A stretch of DNA of 64,000 nt from Acanthaster planci. Its lineage: Eukaryota; Echinodermata; Asteroidea; Valvatida; Acanthasteridae. Under the pieces are notes generated by a model. It worked only from the letters and a program-made list of their open reading frames with translations. It had not been told where the DNA came from and did no database searches. The position numbers were made by a program, and so were the translations under genes. The DNA lies in contig NW_019091356.1 of the NCBI RefSeq assembly GCF_001949145.1, positions 3,525,747 to 3,589,746 of the forward strand. The letters are read 5' to 3'. Every line of letters begins with the position of its first letter. Position 1 is the stretch's first letter. Shown here piece by piece: positions 39,786 to 53,000 of the stretch.

Positions 39786-40531
39786 TCCAAGTAACCAAAG
39801 TTCACAGTTAGAATGATCACAACAGAACCACAACAGAATCACTTCTGTGAATAAACTGCACGGCGTGATACAAGCCCAAATGCTTTTGGTGTCCATTTTT
39901 TTTCCCCCAATGGTTTTAATTTGTACATTTTCAGCCACAGTAAGTGATGTACAAAATAGCTGCCAACATCGTACATTTCTTGACACGAGTACATTGACAT
40001 AAAAGCGGGCCCCCGTCTCCAGAGCTCAAAGAACAGGAACATGTCAAAACAACCAATGCATATACATACACACACTCACGCACACCTCACAAGAAAAAAT
40101 TGTTATACCTACAATTTCAATCAAGAGTAAACATTAATGCTTACATTATGATGCAATGTATTATTCAACATACTCTATGGGCAATTTTTTTTTTTTCCGT
40201 TTCACATTATAGAAGAGCCTTTGTATCTACAATAAATTTCTGTACATAAACACAGCAATTAGCTATTTCGTTAGATTTTTTTTGGTTGACGGTAATGTTT
40301 ATGTGAAAGGTGTTTAATATTCATACGGGGCTGTTGGAGGGAAAAAAACGCAAAATCCTCCGTGAATCCATCTGCAATAGCGAAGGAATACGGAGACACG
40401 GCTTTCCAGTAGAAATAATGGTCTCCATTCACAACCAGTCCTCTCGGCCCCCTTCACAATATTCATCAGGACTCCTCCCACCCCACCCCAAATCAAAATA
40501 AGAACTGGATATGAATGGAATCTATGGCCAA

Positions 40532-40639
40532 GTCCGCATCACTTGGCTGTGGCTGGAAATGAAGCACGAGTCTGGCAGTGGCTGCGGCCAGTTCGCATCG
40601 AGTCGTGTGTGAATTCTGGCGTAGCCAAGTGATACGGAC
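40532..40639. mobile_element. GTCC-palindrome family, copy b
   Basis: The left end gtccgcatcacttggctgtg mirrors the right end (reverse complement gtccgtatcacttggctacg). It belongs to the family also seen at 24636, 50224 and 53217. Confidence 0.7.
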
Positions 40640-43600
40640 ACGGCCCGTCTCGCAGGAAAATTTCTTGTACCTGCTCAAGCATGTCTGTCAAAAAGTCTCA
40701 TCTGTATGTGGCTTTTTGGGCAAAAAAAACCCACACAATGGAAGAACCTGCCGTTTATACCACTGAATGCATAGCACAAACCATGTACGGTATATTGTCA
40801 GGTTCTTGCCAAGTCCACGTAGTTCCATTTTTTTTGTTTCTAACACCACTTCAGAGGTAACCTTTGTCATTATTAGAGGATGTAACAACTTCTGGGTTGG
40901 TGTTTGGTTTGTATTAGACGTTCAGAGAAAAAGCAACGGCTTGGTTACATGTCGGTTTGGAGATGAAAACAAAAACAATTACAGATAAGATTTGGAAATG
41001 AATTTGTCTCTTATGTAAATGACCTGATATGTCTTCCTGTGGTGATTGTTACTAGTAGCCCTGTGTGTGAGCACATCACACGGTAATGCGTTACTTTGGT
41101 TTTCACCAACTGATATCAGTACTGTGTGTTTGCACTCTGTCATTTTGTTTTCCTTCCCTGGATGCCATTCGAAGGTCATATTGCGTGGCTAGGACTGCCA
41201 ATAATACACACATTTATAGAGGCCTTCAGCCAATGGCTTCCTGGATTTCCCATGGGCACGTGCATAATTTCTAACCTGTGGCCAGGTGCTTGCGGATGCA
41301 GCCTGAATTCCACAGGTTCAGGGTTTTCACGGAAATTATTCTGCGCAGATGGGTCATTGTGTCAAACCTTCATCACAGGCATTTCCTCAAATCTTCCGCC
41401 ACTTGCTTGCATGTCAGTTTGTGAAACCCAAAGACCTTTTAACGCATTTATAACAACAGCAGGTCATAAAAACTGTCAAATTTGAAATCAACCTCTATTT
41501 TGCTTCAAACACAATCAGTAAATTGTCTTTTTTTTTCCTGAAGCAAACAATAAAACTAGTGAAGAAAACCTGACAGACTTGTCAAATGGAAAGATTTCCT
41601 GCAGCTGATTGATGACCCTGTTTTTTCCATAATGCCGTCTTGATGTACCTCTTCATAACGTAAACCATTATACACCGTTTCTTAGGGGATAAATTTTACA
41701 ATGAAGGAAAATAGAACACTTGCTTCAAGAAGGAAATAAGAAGTTCCCTTGAGGAACAAACCAAGACTGAAGAAAAATAATCAAAGTTTGAGAAGCATCA
41801 GTAATTCAACCAAAACAATTTACCTTTCGGTCACAGAGTGCGAGTAAATTTGAACACTATGACAGACTGTGAAGTTTGACAATGTTGACATCATATGTCT
41901 CCCGTTGTACACTTGCATTTTGAATGCCTCGGTTAATCTGTTTGTGCATGGTCAACTCACATGGTTTCTCATCTCACACTGGGTGCGAATTTCTGGTTTG
42001 CTCTTCAGTGAGACTGTCATGGTGGCACATTCATTCTCTGACACTGGTGCCCTGGTTCCAATCCTACTCAAACCATGGACTGACTGGGGGGGAGGGGGAT
42101 TGGAAATCGGTTCATACTTCAGGCAAACACGAAGAGACCCGGGTGTCAAAGGACCCGTCCGAATTTACAGCCACAGTACTTGCCACAACATTACAAGTTC
42201 TAAGTGGCCTTCCTCTCAAGTCGAGTACCAATCGAAATTCACCCCTCAGTTCCATGAGTGCCCGAGAGACTTTTTTTCCAAATCTGGTTCTGATCCATCT
42301 CTATAAGCTTGCTTCATCTCCATAGTTCCACTGACTACTTTGTGATTGTTCTTCCAGTCTCACTTTAAAAGACAACTGATCAACCGTCCTCAGTGTTTCG
42401 ACAAGGTCAGCCCTATATTACAGATACGGTGCCTTTTTACACCAGCAGTTGCTTTGGAAATATTGTACATCGGCAGACAGCAGAAAAACACTCAGCTCAT
42501 GCAAAACACCGTGAGCACCAACCAAAACCAACTTTAGCTTGCTCACTTTTAAGAGATGCAAATATTTTTTTTTCCGTCGGAGCCCACATCTGGCCAAACT
42601 TTTCGGATGGAACCTGCTGCTCGCAGTTTTTGTGTCAAAAATTTTAGTACTTTTGTTTTTTCGGTAAAGCTTTGTTTTCTTCCAGCAGCACAAAGTTCTC
42701 TTATCAAAAGTACGGCCTTCATAAGACGTATGTACAACCTTATTTACAGTCTTCTTAATCTGTTCAAAATATCAGAAAAATAGTTCGAAGAGAAAAAACA
42801 GCCTACCCCGGAATTTGTACATCGGGGTGACATCACAGCATTTTGATAGAGGAAAAAATATAGATGGAGATATCTGTACAGTAAGGTTTTAAAGTCCAAC
42901 CTGGGTCTGGTGGCCTTTTGAATGAGCCCTGGTAGATTAGTGGCCAATGCCAACTGATGGCCAAAGTGGCCCTGAGTCATGTGACCGGTCATGGTCCACT
43001 GGCTGACAGTGTAATGAGGGCTGGAAGATCTGGACATCAGAGTCTTGTCTGCAGTGGTCATGAGCCTTGATGGTCTGCTAATGGGAAACATGAAATGGTC
43101 AGGTTACCAACCGAGTGGCCAACTGCACAAATGAACGTCTACTGGTCAACAAAAATCTCACGGTAGCCTGTTGGAAACGATGGCAAATGAGTTTCACTTG
43201 AATTCTTTGGACAAAGCACGGGCCACAACGGTCAACTAGCCTCAAACTTCCACTGGCCACCTTCACAGGTTGGACTGAAGATAGAGTTTAGCACTGGATC
43301 ATGTCCATTTATACATTACATACACATGAGCAAATCACTGTTTCGTATCGTACACCACCTTCACACCCCAGGATGGGAAAATGAAGAAAAAATTAGACAA
43401 AAATTGTGAACCCTTGGGCACAGAAATTTTACAGCACATACAGGCAGACACACCGAAAAAATATCAGCATATATTTATAACCACTAAAAACGGAAGAAAC
43501 AAGTATATATGTAATACTTCGTAATACTATTTTCTCTCTTTTATGACAATTATTTGATACGGCACGTGTTTAAACATGATTCGTAATTTTTTGTTTGTAC

Positions 43601-43994
43601 AATGACATCTCACAAGAATAAAACTTATAACTGGTATATAACAGGTCAACGGCACAGAGGTCACTAACTGTTTACATTAGACATATTTCAAAAAATACTT
43701 TACTTTTAAAACGAGGGTGGTTTTCCCCGATTCACAGCAAAAACAATTGGTCCCCACAACAAAATAAATAACACGCTATCAATGTTAACCGACACAAGAT
43801 CTCTCTTCTGGTGTTTCCAAGCCACTTCCTGAAGAACATACCCAATGGTCAACCCATTCCACAGCCGTTTCGTGTTGGGGGGTTTCATGACAGTGCCAGG
43901 CATGAAACGGCTGTTGATAACCAACGACACAGACATTCACGGCAGTAGAGGTACTCGCACTTTTCCCTCCCACAGTTCCAACGGGTCTGGCAAT

Positions 43995-44042
43995 GCAGAC
44001 CGCAGAGCCTGCTAAGCTGCAGACCGCAGAGCCTGCTAAGCT
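43995..44042 (-). repeat. 24-bp perfect tandem duplication in HDAC 3'UTR
   Basis: Two exact copies of a 24-base unit starting gcagaccgcagagcctgcta lie side by side, beginning about 47 bases past the HDAC stop codon on the minus strand. The perfect identity suggests a recent duplication. Confidence 0.85.
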
Positions 44043-44089
44043 GACTGGATACCACCCGGTGGCAGATTTTCATCTGTGACACCGATCCA

Positions 44090-47000
44090 CTATGACTCGT
44101 CTTTATAATCTTCCTCCATTGGTTCTGACCTTCAAGGCAAAGACACAAATAACCTTAAATATTTCTAACTTAAAAAGTTTTCATTGAATGCTATGATACT
44201 TGTTTCTTTACGGAAACACTGCTGTTAATACTCTACTATGAGTCCCAATTTTAGTACCCCACTGATAGTGCCCCACTGATAGTACCCCACTGATAGTACT
44301 CCACTGATAGTGCCCCACTGATAGTACCCCACTGATAGTACTCCACTGATAGTACCCCACTGATAGTACTCCACTGGTAAGTACTGCCTTCATTGACCTA
44401 CCTAGCTTTTTGTCTGACTGAGAGTAGAGCCATGGCAGTGACAGTCTCTGCTTCGTCCTTCTCTCGTTGGAGGAGCTGGTTGGATTCCTGGGCTGAACAT
44501 GTGACCAGGGGGCCCATGGCTCGCACACTGGTCCAGTACTCGGCTGAGAAATGTGAGGAGATCACACCAATTTTTGTAAACGGAAGTCGAGTGATAAACA
44601 CATAGCTATTTCTCAGACGAGAGCCTGACTTCAGGCAGTTTCATTTAAATGCAGAGCTGGTAACGGGCCTTGAAGGGTACGCGAAACATGACTTTCTTTG
44701 ACAATTCATTGCTGTGTAAGAATACAGTAAAAAGTCAGTGAGCAACCTTTCCCTAGAAATGTTTTACAAAGAGCAAATTTAGGGTGAACTGATTGACCTC
44801 CCTGATTTTCATCACAGCACCAGTGCCCTCACCCGAACAGAAAACCTTCAATATTTGGATTTCAAACAGTTTTCACATCACTGGAGAAGAGTATACAGAT
44901 GCACAAAGATTGCGGAGCAAAATTAATTGAACAGATTCTTTAAGAAGTTGTATCTAGGCTTCTCTGGCCCTATATGCAAGCTCTGGGCAATGAAATGACC
45001 GGCACACCTGACGTAGGTGTGAACACCCATCTCACCATTTTCACAGTGTTCAGTGGTGGCACAGCGTAAGAAGCTGAAGTAGTAAAAAAAAAAATATTAG
45101 GTTTCCCCAAGGAACCTAAGGCGGAACCCAAGACCCCAGCAACTTACATTGGACTTGGATAGCACGCTGCAGACACTCCACTGCTTTCTCGTTGGGGATC
45201 GACGTCATGGCGCGCTCGCTCAGCTGTGGGCCCTCATCCCCGAGCAGCACCTGCGCGCAGACCTCGGAGGAGTCGCAGATGGCTGGCAGGTCATAGCCGC
45301 CTTCCAAGGCCAGGACCACGCGACCCCCGGCCAGGGTCATCAGCTGCTTGGTCATGTAGCCAAAACCTAAACCGGCCAGAAGGATCTGGGGTCATTTACG
45401 GGTTCTTTGAGAAATTCTATGAGAACAGATACTGGCTCTGGCAGATATCTTCTCATGCAGGTCAACTTTTTGATGGAAGGCTTTGTCCGTTTCCAAAGCA
45501 AAAGAAAGCAATCATTCACTGAGAAATTCTTTTCAATAAAATTCCAGCTTTTTTCTCCCTTTACAGTCTAGGATCTTTCCAAACATAAGTACTTAGAATT
45601 TTTCTTTTGTTACATTTGAAATGGTTTTGTATCCACAATGATTTGATAAGCCACTATGGAATGTTCCACTTACAAGCGGGGGTGACTTGGTAGCCTCCGA
45701 GGGGATTGGCGTGTCCCTCAGCGGCATCAAAACCAGCAGAGACCAAGACCACGTCGGGGGAGAACTCCCGTGCAATGGGCAGCACCACAGACCTACAGAG
45801 AGATCAGATATATTGAATCCATCATCTGGAACTCTCAGTTCCAATCTCACTTCAGAACAATGAAAGCACACACACAAAATACAAGTGCAGTAAGGCCCAC
45901 TACATTAGATTAATTTTTCACAAACATCTGGCCGTCTTTGACAAAAAAAAAGACGCTGTTTGATTTCTGAAAACCGTCGGCCCAATAACTTACAGTTGTT
46001 TGGTTCTGCATCTGTGTCCCTATCAAAATTTGCCACCAACTCCTGCCCTGATTTTTCTTCCTTCAATTTTACATTTGAATCTCTAACCTTTGGTCTCATG
46101 AACCAATCAAATCACTTCAGCCTCATCCTGAGTAAGCTTACCTGAAGGCAGCCAAGTATTCCGTGTCGCCCATCGGTGGGTCCAGGTTGCCGTGGAAGGC
46201 AATGTTGACATTGTAGCCAAGACCAGCACCGCATCCGCACTGCCCACAAAGAGGGAGGAAAATAACAAATGCACGAATGGACAATCTAAGATTCAATCAC
46301 TCACGGCAGATAAAATGTTTTGGTTTACAAGACGCCGAATCAAGTGCGTCGTTCATACCTCATCAGGTGCACCAGTGCCAGGAAAGAAGTTGCCCTCGTC
46401 GTGACGATGCAGGGAGATGTAAAGAACGTGGGGATCCTCATAGAAGATCTTCTGGGTGGAGTTGCCATGGTGAACATCCTATTGTGATGCAAATATCAAA
46501 ATTGAAATCCAAATCATTGCTTTGTGTATTTTATCTGGAATCACGGGAAATACGGCACGGGCTGAGCCAACAATACAATAGATATTTTCTGATTGGAAAA
46601 CTGAGCTGACCCTTTCAAACCCAATCAATCAATCCATTGCATCGTGACTGCTGTCACCTTGATCAATCAACAGTTGAAACGTGAGTGCCATGGTCGGTGG
46701 TATAAAATCAAGAATTTCAGCCATGTGGATGATTCTTCCTGAAAATCAGAATTTGGACCACTTGATCAATTACAACCAATCAACAATAAAAAAAACAACA
46801 GTGAACCACATGACTACCAGCCAAGGCACTATTGGTGACAAGGATTCTCTGATCACATGGCGAGGCCTTACCCAATCAATGATAAGGATCTTGTTGAGCT
46901 TGAGTTTGAGGCGCAGCTGCTTGGCGGCCACGGCCACCGAGTTGAAGAAGCAGAAGCCCATGGCCTGGGAGGTCTCGGCGTGGTGGCCCGGCGGCCGCAC

Positions 47001-50000
47001 CACGGCAAAGCCGTTTTTCAGCTCACCAGCGGCCACTTTGAAGGCCAGCTCGATGACGGAACCAGAGGCCTAGGAGGAACGGAAAACAAACATTTACAGG
47101 AATGCCTACACTGAAGCAAAAAAAATCTCAACCATAAGCTTTCAGAGTCTCTGAATCTTTGCATGTCCCCAATCTGTCAGAAATACTCCTCTCAGAACAC
47201 GGAGCCTTCCTTGTAGGACAAGTAGAGTTCCCAAACAGTCTTAGGATAAACTTTGCACAGTTTCTGTGACGACCCACAAAATCTGTGGCCTGATACAGCC
47301 AACGGCACACACAGTTACTCTGTGTCGTTGAACAGAATCGCAGGACCAAACCCGGCCTCAAACCAGGCTCCTTGATTCTTGAATCTCCAATGACACTTTC
47401 TCTTGCTGGGGGGGGGGGGAGAGAGGGAAGGGGCAGCTTACGATTCTGGCAGCACTTGGGGAGTGTAAGTCATTCCAGACGGTGTCGTTGTCCACCCCCA
47501 GACCGCCGCAGGGCAACCAGGTGAAGTTCAGTTTAGGAATACAGGCTGGAGAAAGAAACATCCCATTCAGACGTTTAACCACTGCTGACTCTCAAGGATA
47601 CCTAATCGTGCTGTGAAAAATGCTGGCACAAGAATGGAAAGCGCCCTCGGACAGGTGGGCGGGAAAGTCTGTCCACCTCTAATTTTGTGCACACTACCCA
47701 CCCCATGTGATGTTCTTATAAATGGTTGCACATCTAGAATTTCCAATCTGAAAAGCTCCATTTACTGACCTAATTTCTTGCTGTCTAGCTTGGGTCTGTT
47801 CGGTTGGCTGGTTCCGTAGAATAAAACGTACCCCTCACTGAGAGAGAGAAAAAAGGGAACCAACTTTGTGAATACAGGTACATAAAAAGAAAGGTGACTT
47901 GTGTGGTCGTGATGATGCCTATTTGTAAAAACAGGTAGAGAATGTGTTTATGCATTTTTCGTTAAGAGACTTTTACCAACCTATGGCAAGACTGTAGCTC
48001 TTCTAAGGTAGCTTTTCTGGTCCGGATGCGCTGCAAGGAGAAAAGAAAAGGTGATGAGCTGAAATTCCTTAAAGTTTTGACACCTCTAATGCCAGCCTTG
48101 GTTTTCCGTACACTGGAGGATTTTGCAGGCTTCAGGGCTCCTTGCAAGAGTACCTTGGGGTTGGGGTTAAACTAACTGAGCAACTGAATAAATTTCTTGT
48201 GACTGACCTCGCATTGGTTGGCGATGCCCGTCTCCTGAAGACGCGCCCAGATGCTCTGTAACCGGCCCGGATGCTCAGGATGTGCGGCGTTGTTACCACA
48301 CGTACACTGATGCTTCAGCATCAGTGTATCGTAGGCAAGACCTGCCAGTGGCAAAGAGAGCCGAGAACTCATTTTTATCGATAACTTAAGTCAGAACAGG
48401 GAATCGAGGGTCCAAATCTAATAACATCCTCAGGTAAATAGAGTGAAGTTGCTTCAAAAAATGTGAACACAAAAATTGTAAGAAATAAATGGACAGTACG
48501 GACGATGGGCGGCTCATCTCTGAGTTGAATAAAAAAAAAGCTGACAGAGGGCGGTGGTAACAGGTTGAGGTCTGCATACTAAGTTGGAAATTCTTCAGAA
48601 GCAGCCTTTTAGTGGTAGAGGAAGCTGCTTTCAATGGTTAATCTTTCACATAGGAAACCGAAGATTATTAGTACCAAAGAAGACCCAAATGTCAAGCAAA
48701 TTAAAGTACAAAGCACGATAACATTTCAAAAGTGGTTATTTTCAAGAAAGATCCAATTCTCATCGTTCAGAAACAACAAAACAAAATCACGACCAAGTGA
48801 TCAAAACACAAGAGAGCAGTACAGGGCAATCGACACTCATAGTCACGGTGCAGGGCGTCAGACTGAACTGCATTAAAAGAAACCGCACCATAGGGCACAC
48901 ATCAAGAAAACCAAGGGGGGGGGGGTGGAGCAAAGAAACGAGGGGAGTGGGGGGAGGGTCCGTACCTGTGGTGAACAAATGTTTGATTTGGTGGTGATGG
49001 TGGGGGAGGTTGTGGTGATGATGGTGGTGGTGTAGATGGTGGTGGTGATCCGTGCCGGCTCCGAGCATGCCCGGACGGCTGGCCGCGGCGGGGGAGCTCT
49101 GGGCTCGGGAAAGGGGGCGATGCCCGCTACTACTGGGCCGGTTACCCGGTAACGTGTCTGTGGAGGAGGGGGGGGGAATGCACAGGTGTCATCGGACATC
49201 TAATCCTGTCGGTAAATTTCAGTTTCCTTAAGAAAAGGAGAATGGCATTTTGCGTTCTAACGACAATTGTGGTGAATCAAGTGTGGAAAACGTTTGGACA
49301 TCCTACCACCCAAACACCAGTCAACCTCTTTTGTTTGCAAATTGGTGCCAAAAATGATCTGAATTATTGGACCAAGCTGTGAAAAGAAGGCTGGAAGGCT
49401 AGGAGGGTAAACTGGCTACAGGGTTGATACACACTCTGGGAGATACTTCGGCTCAGGGAGATCCAAATGAGAGCTTCAACACATACAACAGCGACTGGAT
49501 GTGAGTTTGATGATCACTTATTCATTTGGGGGAGTTTGCTTCTGCCTTCTCGATGTTACAAACTGAACAGAATTTTCCCTAGGAATCCTAAAATCTGGGG
49601 GTTTATCTGTCAGGGAAAATGTTCTCATGAGGGTATTCAAAGGGGAATATGAAAAGGTAAGGAATGTGAAAGGGGGTAGTTACAGCCCAAAAAAAAACAC
49701 CAAAACTGACAATGACATTGAATGACTTTCTCAGAGGTTGGGTGTACTGGGATTAACAGCCTTCAACCAAGATATGACCAAGGGTGCTCTAACATGGTAG
49801 ATCAAGTGAGTTTTACTCATCTGTAACCTCACGTGAACAGTGCGTACAACTCGAAATACATGTGCGCGACACGTGAAGCCCCAACTGGCAGGGGCACACC
49901 ACGTGATCCACAGTTAAAGCGCCCTCAAGGCTTCTACGAACACCATCCAAGGAGAGAGGAGGGAGTCCAGAGACGAGCGTTTGTTACAATTCGCACAGAA

Positions 50001-53000
50001 TGAAGGGTTGCAAGCAAGGGGGCGGATCCAGAATAGCCAAAAGGGGAGGCACTCCAAAAAAAGGACAAAATGACACAAGCGGTGTATTCAACTGAAAAAA
50101 AAAACCAAAAAACTACCTTCTGCACTTGTTTTTCCTCGCATTGTGTTTTTATTTCATAAAATTTGGGGTGCAACTCCCCATATGTATTCTAGGATCCATC
50201 AAGGGGTTACCATATAAGACTATGTCCAAATCACCTGGCTATGGCTTGGAGTAACACATGTCTATGGGAAGTGGCTTCCATAGGCACGTGCGATAGCAAG
50301 CCACAGCCACGACTTTTGGAAGGAGTGTAACTTTCAATCCATGGCCTCTCCCATTCGCCCTTTGTCAGGTGACCCGAGGCCATCAGTATACAGTTCAAAT
50401 AACGCTGGGCAGCATTTTGTCAGGATAGGCTGCCCATAGGTGCACTCCCCTCTGACCTCAGGTCACGCGCTACAACAAGGACAACGGGGCCAACCAGTGA
50501 CAGGCAAGACTACACACCACACAAGGCAAGGATCACGCATCACCGGTGTACTTACCTGTTCCAGTCAAGCGGAGGCATCCCAGTGATTGTTGACGCATCA
50601 GCTCCTCTTGCTCCTGAACAAACAGAATGTCAGTAAACGAAGGCCTTCAGTCTTCATATTTAACCCCTTCATGCAGGGATTCTTTTGATCATGACTGCTG
50701 GGCTGTGGTATGCCCAGTATGCAAATCTTTGTCCAGCGGCAGGCCCCAGTGAACCAGCAGCTGCCTGGTGAATAGACTGTATGTGTGGAATGCACTAATC
50801 CTCATACAACGGTGTGGCGTTTGCAGTCCAACATCGCAAAGGGGTTAACTCTCACAACTCAATGCTGCACAGTGTGCCCCAAAAATTACAACATCAGTTT
50901 CAAGCAATGCATTTCTTCTCCAGTGCAGACTTTATAACGTTTGACTTATTGCTAAGATAATTTTTGCGCTCCGGCTAACTTTGGGTATGAGCACAACTTT
51001 TGAGTGGCTGAGCTGAGTTCCAAGATACCTGGGAATGGCGATGCAGACTCAAGATACATCTAATCTGGTGCCTAAAAGTACCGAGGACTGAAAGCGTGAG
51101 TTCGATCTACTCGATGCCCAGGTACCCCTCACAAAAAAAGAGACAGGCTGGTTCGGTGACTGTTTCAATCTTGCACACACATCCCTTATAGAGGTTTCAC
51201 GTGGCTGCCATCTTGTGGGCCACTGCTTTTTTTCCCATAGGGTTTGCACAAAGGAGGTTTCCCTGCTGAACAACAGAACTGCCCTACAAGGTGGCTTCCA
51301 TTGCAAAGCCTCTATTCCTTAACTGAGCTCTCTTTCTCGGTGATGGAGAACCCATCCAAAATGCAGACAGTGCGCAGCCCCCGACAAGGCATCGCTTCGA
51401 CATTAAAACACCCCGTCTCCCCTTCACGCACCGAGCCTACCGCTCTGTGATTCTGGCATTGACCTCTGACCTGTTGGAGCTGCAAGCGTTCCTCCTCTTC
51501 CTCGTCCTCTTCCTCAATGTCGATGGGCTCCTGCTTGATCTCTGTGATGTTCTTCAGCGGCAGGCTCTGCACCTGCTTGTGCTCTGCCTCCTCTGCCTCC
51601 TTCTCAGCGACTGCATCTTCCTGCTGTAAGAAGATCTTTATGGTGAATGCACATGCATTCATGGACAAGCTGTCAAATTCAATTATTAAGCAAGCTTTCT
51701 GCAAATGCATTTTAATCACTCGATTCTGCAACATAAACAATTAATATTAAAATGTAGGCCCCCAAAAAACAATTCCTTGCATCTTGCATGTACAAGTTAT
51801 CTCCAGTTAGGTCTTACTGAGATAAAGTATGCATTAGACTTCTCAGTTGTGCAAATTTGCATGAACATTAATTAAAAAAAACTTTATATGGAACTGCCAA
51901 TTGTTCTAAGATCAAGTTGAGCTCCTGGGAGGAGCTGAATGAATGAACATAAATGTTAACGGTTTTATCGTGAATTCCTACTAAGTACCATTAAGCAGTG
52001 ACTATGTAGCATAACAATAGGTCAACAGAGGCTAAGGTGGGAGAAATATTTGAGGAGATAAAATGTGACCTAAAAAATTAGTCCCTAAAAACCAAGCACT
52101 CACGTGTACTTGAGACCTACAGTGCCACTTCCTGAAAACTAAACTAAAAAGCGGGCCAACATGTCAACTTGCCACTGACTACACTTACCTGTCGTTGCTG
52201 CAGCGCCATCAGCTGCTGCTGCTGTTGGTGCAAGAACTGCTGGTGCTGCTGGTGCTGCTGCATGAGAATCTGCTGCTGGCTGGTGGGCAAGGGGGCGGAC
52301 TGGGTCCTGGCCAGGGGCCTGTGGATAGGTCTGGAGGTGTTGAGTAAAAACAGAGGAAAAAACAGAAGGGGAGAGGGTGACGGCCACGTGGTACCAGACC
52401 CAGATGGGCGGAGCGCGGTTGTAAAAGGGGAGGGGGGAGAGATAGGAAGCGCGACTGCTACAACAAAAAAGAGGCTTATTATGTTTCTTTTCTGCGAGGA
52501 CAAGTACCTTTGTGAGAAATTGCTGGGTGTGTCGAAGTTTACCAATGTCTCTACAAGGCCTTAGATTTTTCTTTTTCAAGAAAAAGTGAAAGACTGCAGA
52601 GGTTTGTAACAGCCACAGCAGAGTCATGACATCAGACTTGAATTGAGTCTAACCATGCCAATTGCAAAGGTAATGATAGGCACAAAGCATTGCTGACGTC
52701 AATGTGCGATAGCCTCCGCTTCACCTCGAGATCACCTCAGACGATTAAATTCATGTTATACAACAGTTGGGCGACAAGCGACCATCTTTATCAAAACCTT
52801 GAGGTACGCCAATGGGGTTGTTTTGAAACACGTTCCTTTCTGATCTTCAAAAAGTGATACATCATTCTTGCTTTGTCTGTTCAGCGGTTCTAACATTTTT
52901 ATCTTTTCGTTTCCAAATATATTTACCAGAAATTTGAAATTGATGGCTTAGAGATACGTCCAAACATTCCTTCTTTATCAGTGGGGTTTGGCTTTTAATA

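Larger units (their letters stand above)
37391..44089. other. Convergent 3' region of RBM45 and HDAC
   Basis: This 6.7 kb stretch lies between two facing stop codons and probably consists mainly of the two 3'UTRs. It includes a likely RBM45 3'UTR intron (37412-37879), a cluster of TGACC motifs (37940-38810), a tRNA-derived SINE-like piece (39707-39785), one copy of the GTCC-palindrome family (40532-40639) and a 24-bp tandem duplication (43995-44042). Open frames of up to ~145 codons exist on both strands but none resembles a known protein. Confidence 0.5.

Noticed and set aside
41126-41485. 119-codon open frame in the RBM45/HDAC interval
   Set aside because: No recognisable domain, no splice partners, and it lies in what is probably 3'UTR sequence.
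41869-42325. Overlapping 130-145-codon frames
   Set aside because: Two overlapping frames of similar length with no protein-like pattern; chance frames in noncoding DNA.
44398-44400. TAG as the HDAC stop codon
   Set aside because: It lies inside a GTAGGT donor, and an in-phase exon at 44090-44129 supplies the conserved EPMEE tail.
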